The position numbers were made by a program, and so were the translations under genes. The notes beneath the pieces are model-generated. The model was given only the letters and a program-made list of their open reading frames with translations. It did no database searches and was not told where the DNA came from. A stretch of DNA of 64,000 nt from Siderastrea radians (lineage: Eukaryota; Cnidaria; Anthozoa; Scleractinia; Rhizangiidae). The stretch covers positions 12,516,501 to 12,580,500 of the forward strand of contig OZ024895.1 of the NCBI GenBank assembly GCA_964017195.1, in the 5' to 3' direction. This document shows positions 58,813 to 64,000 of the stretch, one piece after another (within the stretch, counting starts at the first letter, position 1; every line of letters starts with the position of its first letter).

Positions 58813-61800
58813 CGTTTCCTGTCGTGCTCTCTTTTCTATTCGAGCGAGGCATTACTGGTTTCATCCAAAACCCGTATCACCTTGCTGGGGATCTTGTCGC
58901 ACAGGCTTGAAATTCGAAAACGTTAATTGAAATAGGTGTGTGCTAGTAGTTTTTCTATAAGTAGAACCAGTCTTCTATGGCTTGCTTATTTTTATAGATT
59001 TAGTAAATAGTAATTAGAATTATAGATTATGCGTGAAATATTTTTATAAGCACTGTTATTATTATTGCTTTTTTCTAATTAGTTTCTAACCCCTTCAAAT
59101 CTAATTATACTTCATATCACCATGTATTCTTGAGTGTATCTCGATGACTTGTTATTTTGTGTAGAAATGTACATTTTTCTGTCCTCATTTTCTAAGAGTG
59201 GCATCTAAATTTGATAATTTTTGAATTGTTTTGTTAACCGCACCCGTTTCATGACTTTCTGCAAGTGGAAAAGGACTAGGCCGAGTCGGAAAAATGTCAA
59301 GTTTTAGCAGTTGCCGTTTTGATTATGCGTAGCCAGAAAGGTCCAAAAGTGGGTCGTAGACAGTAATTGTGTCATAACAACCATTATCGAAATCAGCTCC
59401 AACAAAGAATTCGGCAGAATATACAGGGGAATAAATTGTCTAATCTCATACCATCTGTTTTGAAAAAAAAGGCAACTGTCCGTGTCGCTCAGTTGCTATG
59501 ATTCTGAAATGTCAGAAAGGTCCAAGTTTGGGGGGGGGGGGGCTTTTTCAGTGTCTCACTACAACGTATTGTCGACATTATTAGAACAAAGCGTTTGGTT
59601 ATCTAAGCATAAAAAGCAAAGACAGTCCATGTCTCTAATTCTCCATGGTTATGTCGTCATGAAAAGTTGCCTAGGGACGTTTTTCAGTTTCGAAATTTCA
59701 CTGTTTATTGTAATGCTTCACGATTTACGTTTTTCTGTCTTACCGCTGGTCTATATTCACTTAAATGGGGTTTTTCGTTGTAGGGGATAACAGTGCGCTT
59801 CTTAACGTCTTAGGTCACATATATAACCATCATATAATCGCAGCTCGTGATTTTAAGAAACAAAGCAAAGCAGGGTTTTTGGCCTTGTTCATGAGGGTCT
59901 AGGAACTGGTTGATGACAAGTTCGCGATCTCTGCTCAGATATGCAGTTTTTGTAGTGGTACCTCTCTTAGTCAAGTCATGGATTAGGTGTAGACACAAAA
60001 CTTGCTTGTTTCGACGCTCGTGAACCAGTTATTTAAGCTGTCCCACTTTATTTAACGGTAGTTCGTCCGTACCTCTTTTGGACTAGGTTTTGAAAGAAAA
60101 CTTGTTTGTTTGGAAACGCATGAACTAGTTAGTATTTAAGCTATCCCAGTATATTTAAAATCTGTTTGTCTGCATAACTTGTGCTTTGTTTAAGTTAGTG
60201 GGTGAGTCGTTTCCCAGGCGTGTTAGGCCAGACGGGCCTTCACACTGTACCTTCACTTAACAGCGTAAATGGGTCCTAACATGCCCACGAAAGTGTCGGA
60301 GAAAACCTACGATGGAGTTGCGTTCCATCCAGTGGTTATAGCAATTCTTGTATCAGCTAAATGCAAAGGACGGTAGAGATATCTGCCTGTCTAGAAAGCC
60401 ACGTGGTTTGGAGAATACTCATTAATTGGTTAAATTTCATGATATATAATGTAGATAATAGAAACGAGAATAAGAATTTGAGTGAATTTAGGGTCCAGAT
60501 GTACCAAAATGGACCTCAATTATACAATTTTTAGTAAATTTGTTTGCAATATTTGGCAAGTATAAAGTAGAACAAAACGAAGAAAAAAAAAAACAAAAAA
60601 TAGAAGTCCAGCACACTTGCCTTTCCAAAATGTAGTTGGGTGTACATAGCAATTTTACCTGTAACGTTTTCCTTGATCCCTTTTGAACCATCATCAAAGT
60701 GCCCAAGAATTATTGAGATTTGAAAACATTTGTCTTTTGTCTTGTTTTTTGTCCATTTTGAAAAAAAGCTTTTCTTAAGTCTATAAGTTTCCCAAAAAAT
60801 TATTTTCGTGTCCTTTCAAACCCCTCTTTTATTAGGGAATAGAGATTGGTGAAGCAGAAAAATTCGAGGGGGAGAGGGGAGGAATTCCAGGGGTCCCTAG
60901 AGAGGAGGTCTTGTCCAAATAACCATCGTCATTAGTTTTGTGTTATACATTCAGTTTTTTAATCTTACTCTTTGGTTCTGTTGTTTGTATACATTTTTCA
61001 GTTCACTGCATTCTTCCCGTTTGTATTTGTTTTCTTTCCTTTTAAGTCATGCGTGAAATTCTAAGAGAATGTTTTGACAAGAACAAATTGAAGTTTTTAC
61101 TCTTAACGGTTGCGTTTACAACTGAAAAAATGGCTCACCTTTGCTTTTGTATTTTCGAATTTATTTTGTGGCATTTCCTTTCGGACGTGCACTTGGTTGG
61201 GTTCTTAACGATAAAAGGAAAACAATTATCCAAAATTTAAAATTTTATTTGCACATGATGTTCAAAACATCAAGATAGCCTTAGTATTGCAGCCATATAA
61301 AACATTTTGGATGTTTCTTTGGAGTAACAGAAGCATGACTCCGTAAGAATTCGTGCTTTATCCCTTGCAAACGTGAGTGTTTCTAGAACTATGAAGAAAC
61401 ATGAAGAATGTTTTGTATGAGTTGTGTTTGTGTGTTATACAATGGGAATTTACATGATGTCAAAACATCAGGGGTTTTGTAGTATTAAGTTAAGCAAAAG
61501 AGAACATTTTAAAGGTTTCTGCAGAGAGAGAAAAACCCCCACTGTGGAGAAATACTGAACGATTCGGTTGTGGTTTACACCTGTTGACGCAAGTGTTGTA
61601 AGATCTCGGTAGAAACATAAAAATGTTTTGTAGCTTAATGGGGCTATAAAATATGATTTGGTGTTGACAAGACGTTTAACGTCGATTGATGCATACGCGT
61701 TGTAGTATCAGTGTTAGTTTCGCAGGCAGGAGAATTGTTAAAGCAGTGATATATAAGACTGTTTGGTGAAGAACACGTGGCAGGTTAGCCTCCGAACAGA

Positions 61801-61820
61801 CAATTCCTCAAGTAGATTAA
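58813..61820. other. Intergenic sequence, no gene seen
   Basis: AT-rich, with small repeats: two related blocks at 60000-60080 and 60085-60170 (AACTTGCTTGTTTCGACGCTCGTGAACCAG and AACTTGTTTGTTTGGAAACGCATGAACTAG type) and a G tract at 59529-59541. The open stretches here have no recognisable domain. Confidence 0.5.
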
Positions 61821-61843
61821 NNNNNNNNNNNNNNNNNNNNNNN
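61821..61843. other. Assembly gap (23 Ns)
   Basis: Run of N, so the sequence here is unknown and the true length may differ. Confidence 0.99.
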
Positions 61844-63590
61844 TACCTGAGTCCTTCTGCGGACTCAATTTCATTCCGTGAGTTTGATTCTTTTTTAAAT
61901 CAATTTGGAGTCAATCGCCTTGTCAAGATTGCGCTATCTTGAATCGTACATTGGGGTCCAAAAAGCTAGTCAAGCTTTAAATGAACTTGGCGAGACAACC
62001 TGAGGGGAATTTATCAACGAAGTAAATTTCATTTTTGAGCTAACGACTGTTTGTTACGTAACGATATGAAATGCTAAGGATAAAGGGAAAAAAATCGTGT
62101 CGAACGCAAATCACAGAGTATCGGATTCCAATACAATATCGTTGTAAAGAAAACAGTAGTCATTGCTTTTATTCCTGCCCTGTGAAACTAACAGTTACTT
62201 CAGTCGTAACTAATATTAACAATTTAACAATGTTACGTCAGTCATTTAATCTTCTATTTTAATATTGTAACCCATCGTGTTAATCAGTTAACCATGTAAC
62301 ACTGCTTGATTTCTGAGATTGAAGATCAACATACAACAGGGTAAAATGTGTGCCAGTCGCCTTTGGAAGCAAAGATGTGTCTAACCTGGAAAGTTGCTGA
62401 GATGAAACCACAGGCCCACCGTCTTGATTGACTCGTGTCCTGTGCTTCGGTTATCAAATTAACCTTTTTGAAGACGAAGTAGGGGTGTGCAAAGTGACAT
62501 AACAACACTAAAAAATAGGAACACGTGGTCGTCCTTTGTTGTTCTGTGTTGGGTTGTTTTGAGGGTTGCGAGCGCGGTTTTTTAAAGAGAAATGTTGTTT
62601 CCTCGATGTTAGCTAGAGAAACCGCTATCGTAACCCTCAAATACCCCGAACAAAAACGGCAAGGGAGGACGACATTTTGTCAATATTTTTAAGTGTTTTA
62701 TTTCATATCACTTAGTTTTAAACACCCTTAACGTCGCCATTAGAGAACACGATCCAGTTTAATGTGCCAACAGCTTGTTGTTCTGTAGTTTCTCTCGCGA
62801 TGTGAAGGTCTTCTGCCACACTTTTTTCTTATTGTTTAATGCTTTTTCGTAGTCTAATCATTTAACCGACATTAATTAATGTCTAATAAATCAGTGCTGA
62901 TTAACTCCACTTCCTTGTGTCACATTCAATGCGTACGTGTTCCGTTATTTATATTGATACCATACGCACGTATTAACGCAGTGCGCATATAAGGGAAAGA
63001 AACTTATTACAGTTAAAAAAGTTTGGGTGGTTTACCATTTACTCAAAGAAAGCGGTAGGTTCATAGTTTGTGTTTATGAAATGCAAAATCTCCCAACTGA
63101 CATTCGCATTGGAGAGAGATTTCTTATTCTGTTTACTCGAGAAGCCAAGAACTTAACTGGGACCCATCCAAACGGTCAAAAATTGGCAAAAGAACAAGGA
63201 ATGGTAGAAAATGAAAATGGTTCGCATATTTCCATGTAGGAAGTTTGGAATATCTGTCAAAGAAGTTGTTGGAAATTTTCTGTTCGGGTAATCCAAATTT
63301 ATAGTCTTTTCATTTCCATTTTGGAATTTTTGGCCAAAAAAAAAGAAAGAATTAAAGTATTGAAGGGCGGTTTGAAAAGATGATAGGAGAACAGTATTAA
63401 GTTTGAGAGGAACCCTCCATCTTCGCTACCAAAATGGCGGTACCGCGCGGACATGAAACTGGGGACGAGGATGTTGCTGTTTTGTCATCACAATCGCATC
63501 GAAAGTGAAGTACATGCCGTGGAAGCTGACATTTGCACGGACAACCGGGCCCAATATTATGAACACCGTTCAGCATTGTTAAATTCATTT
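61844..63590. other. Intergenic sequence, no gene seen
   Basis: Non-coding by eye. Open stretches at 62071, 62640 (minus) and 63027 lack recognisable domains and look fortuitous. A hint of an exon with MQNLPTDIRIGERFLILF at 63080-63140 is not supported by splice sites or similarity. Confidence 0.45.
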
Positions 63591-63591
63591 T

Positions 63592-63765
63592 ATTATATAG
63601 ACAAGAGTGTTATGGTGTAAAATAGAGCATGCGAAAAGGTCAGATAAAACTACATCCGGAACTCGAGTGATGTATTTTCCATATCCTTTCTAGTGAGGAT
63701 ATCGATGATGTCATTTCCTTCTTTTACACTGTTGTTTGTGCAAAAACACTCTTGTCTATATAATA
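63592..63765. repeat. MITE-like inverted repeat pair
   Basis: TTATATAGACAAGAGTGTT at about 63593 and its complement AACACTCTTGTCTATATAA ending near 63765 bound a roughly 170-bp segment without coding content. Confidence 0.75.
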
Positions 63766-63773
63766 AAAAGAAA

Positions 63774-63908
63774 ATTACAAGGCAACTTGAAGATATGAAT
63801 TTTATTTTCTCGTGGTAAAACAATATTTTACTCACTCGCTGCACTCGTTCTTAATATTGTTTTAACCATTCGAAAATAAAATTCACATCTTCGCTCTGCC
63901 TTGTAATA
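63774..63908. repeat. Short foldback element (TTACAAGGCA ends)
   Basis: About 135 bp with terminal inverted repeats TTACAAGGCA ... GAATTTTATTTTC and GAAAATAAAATTC ... TGCCTTGTAA. It contains a palindrome-like ACTCACTCGCTGCACTCGTTC centre. Directly after it GCGGAGCCTGCGGGCAAAGC and its near complement form another small palindrome (63908-63943). Confidence 0.8.
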
Positions 63909-64000
63909 GCGGAGCCTGCGGGCAAAGCCCGCCAGCGGAGCTCCATTGCTAAGGAAATATGGTAACCTATCAATCCGAGAAATTTTGGTTGTGACGTAAT

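Overview
The window looks like animal nuclear DNA, most likely from a cnidarian and probably an anthozoan or stony coral. The reasons are small exons with GT/AG introns, AT-rich non-coding DNA, a multi-exon immunoglobulin-superfamily (IgSF) receptor, and a dense load of Penelope-like, BEL/Pao, Crypton-like, Kolobok-like and pogo/Tigger elements. The species assignment is an inference. I see no bacterial-type genes, CRISPR arrays or rRNA. The only tRNA-like sequence is a SINE remnant.

One host gene dominates. It lies on the + strand from at least 942 to 58509 and its 5' end is outside the window. From its splice sites I assembled seven Ig-domain exons (942-1196, 1787-2035, 13698-13952, 14316-14561, 14883-15137, 15502-15747, 33844-34101). 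Three further exons form a SEA-like module (48869-48954, 49663-49718, 51100-51320), with a Ser-Pro stalk at the end of the third. Then come a short Cys-containing linker (51922-51966), a transmembrane exon (55732-55848), a 22-base microexon (56462-56483) and two cytoplasmic exons (57536-57794, 58237-58509). All junction phases agree. The tail carries five YxxV/L/I motifs, a YENT motif and a PxxPxK motif, so the product is predicted to be a type I surface receptor with immunoreceptor-like phosphotyrosine signalling. The Ig exons come in two alternating types (A and B), all phase 1-1. One A-B pair was recently duplicated in tandem (13.57-15.91 kb), B1 has an in-frame stop, A2 has lost a core cysteine, and a further copy of the flanking intron at 28.4-29.8 kb has no Ig exon.

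The introns are packed with mobile DNA. 3.5-9.5 kb: a tyrosine-recombinase (Crypton-like) gene on the - strand, flanked by two arrays of a GTGCCTAA short repeat, then a 421-bp tandem duplication. 10-12.4 kb: foldback elements. 16.3-28.1 kb: a nest bounded by a 21-bp inverted repeat, in which a - strand Penelope-like element is broken by a BEL/Pao LTR retrotransposon (18518-25558, target duplication CACTT) and by a Tigger-like transposon (25986-27131); the BEL element is itself broken by a pogo-like element (19230-20140). 30-32.2 kb: a decayed Kolobok-like transposase. 34.7-37.7 kb: a 3-kb foldback. 38.4-39.1 kb: a MITE. 39.5-47.7 kb: TTAA-flanked long-TIR structures enclosing a second tyrosine-recombinase element. 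52.4-55.0 kb: a Penelope-like element ending in a hammerhead ribozyme motif.

Downstream of the receptor (58.5-64 kb) I find polyadenylation signals, a 23-N assembly gap and small palindromic elements, but no convincing gene. Mobile-element coding regions are mostly broken by stops or frameshifts; the Crypton-like recombinase is the main one that still reads through, once an 87-base intron is removed.
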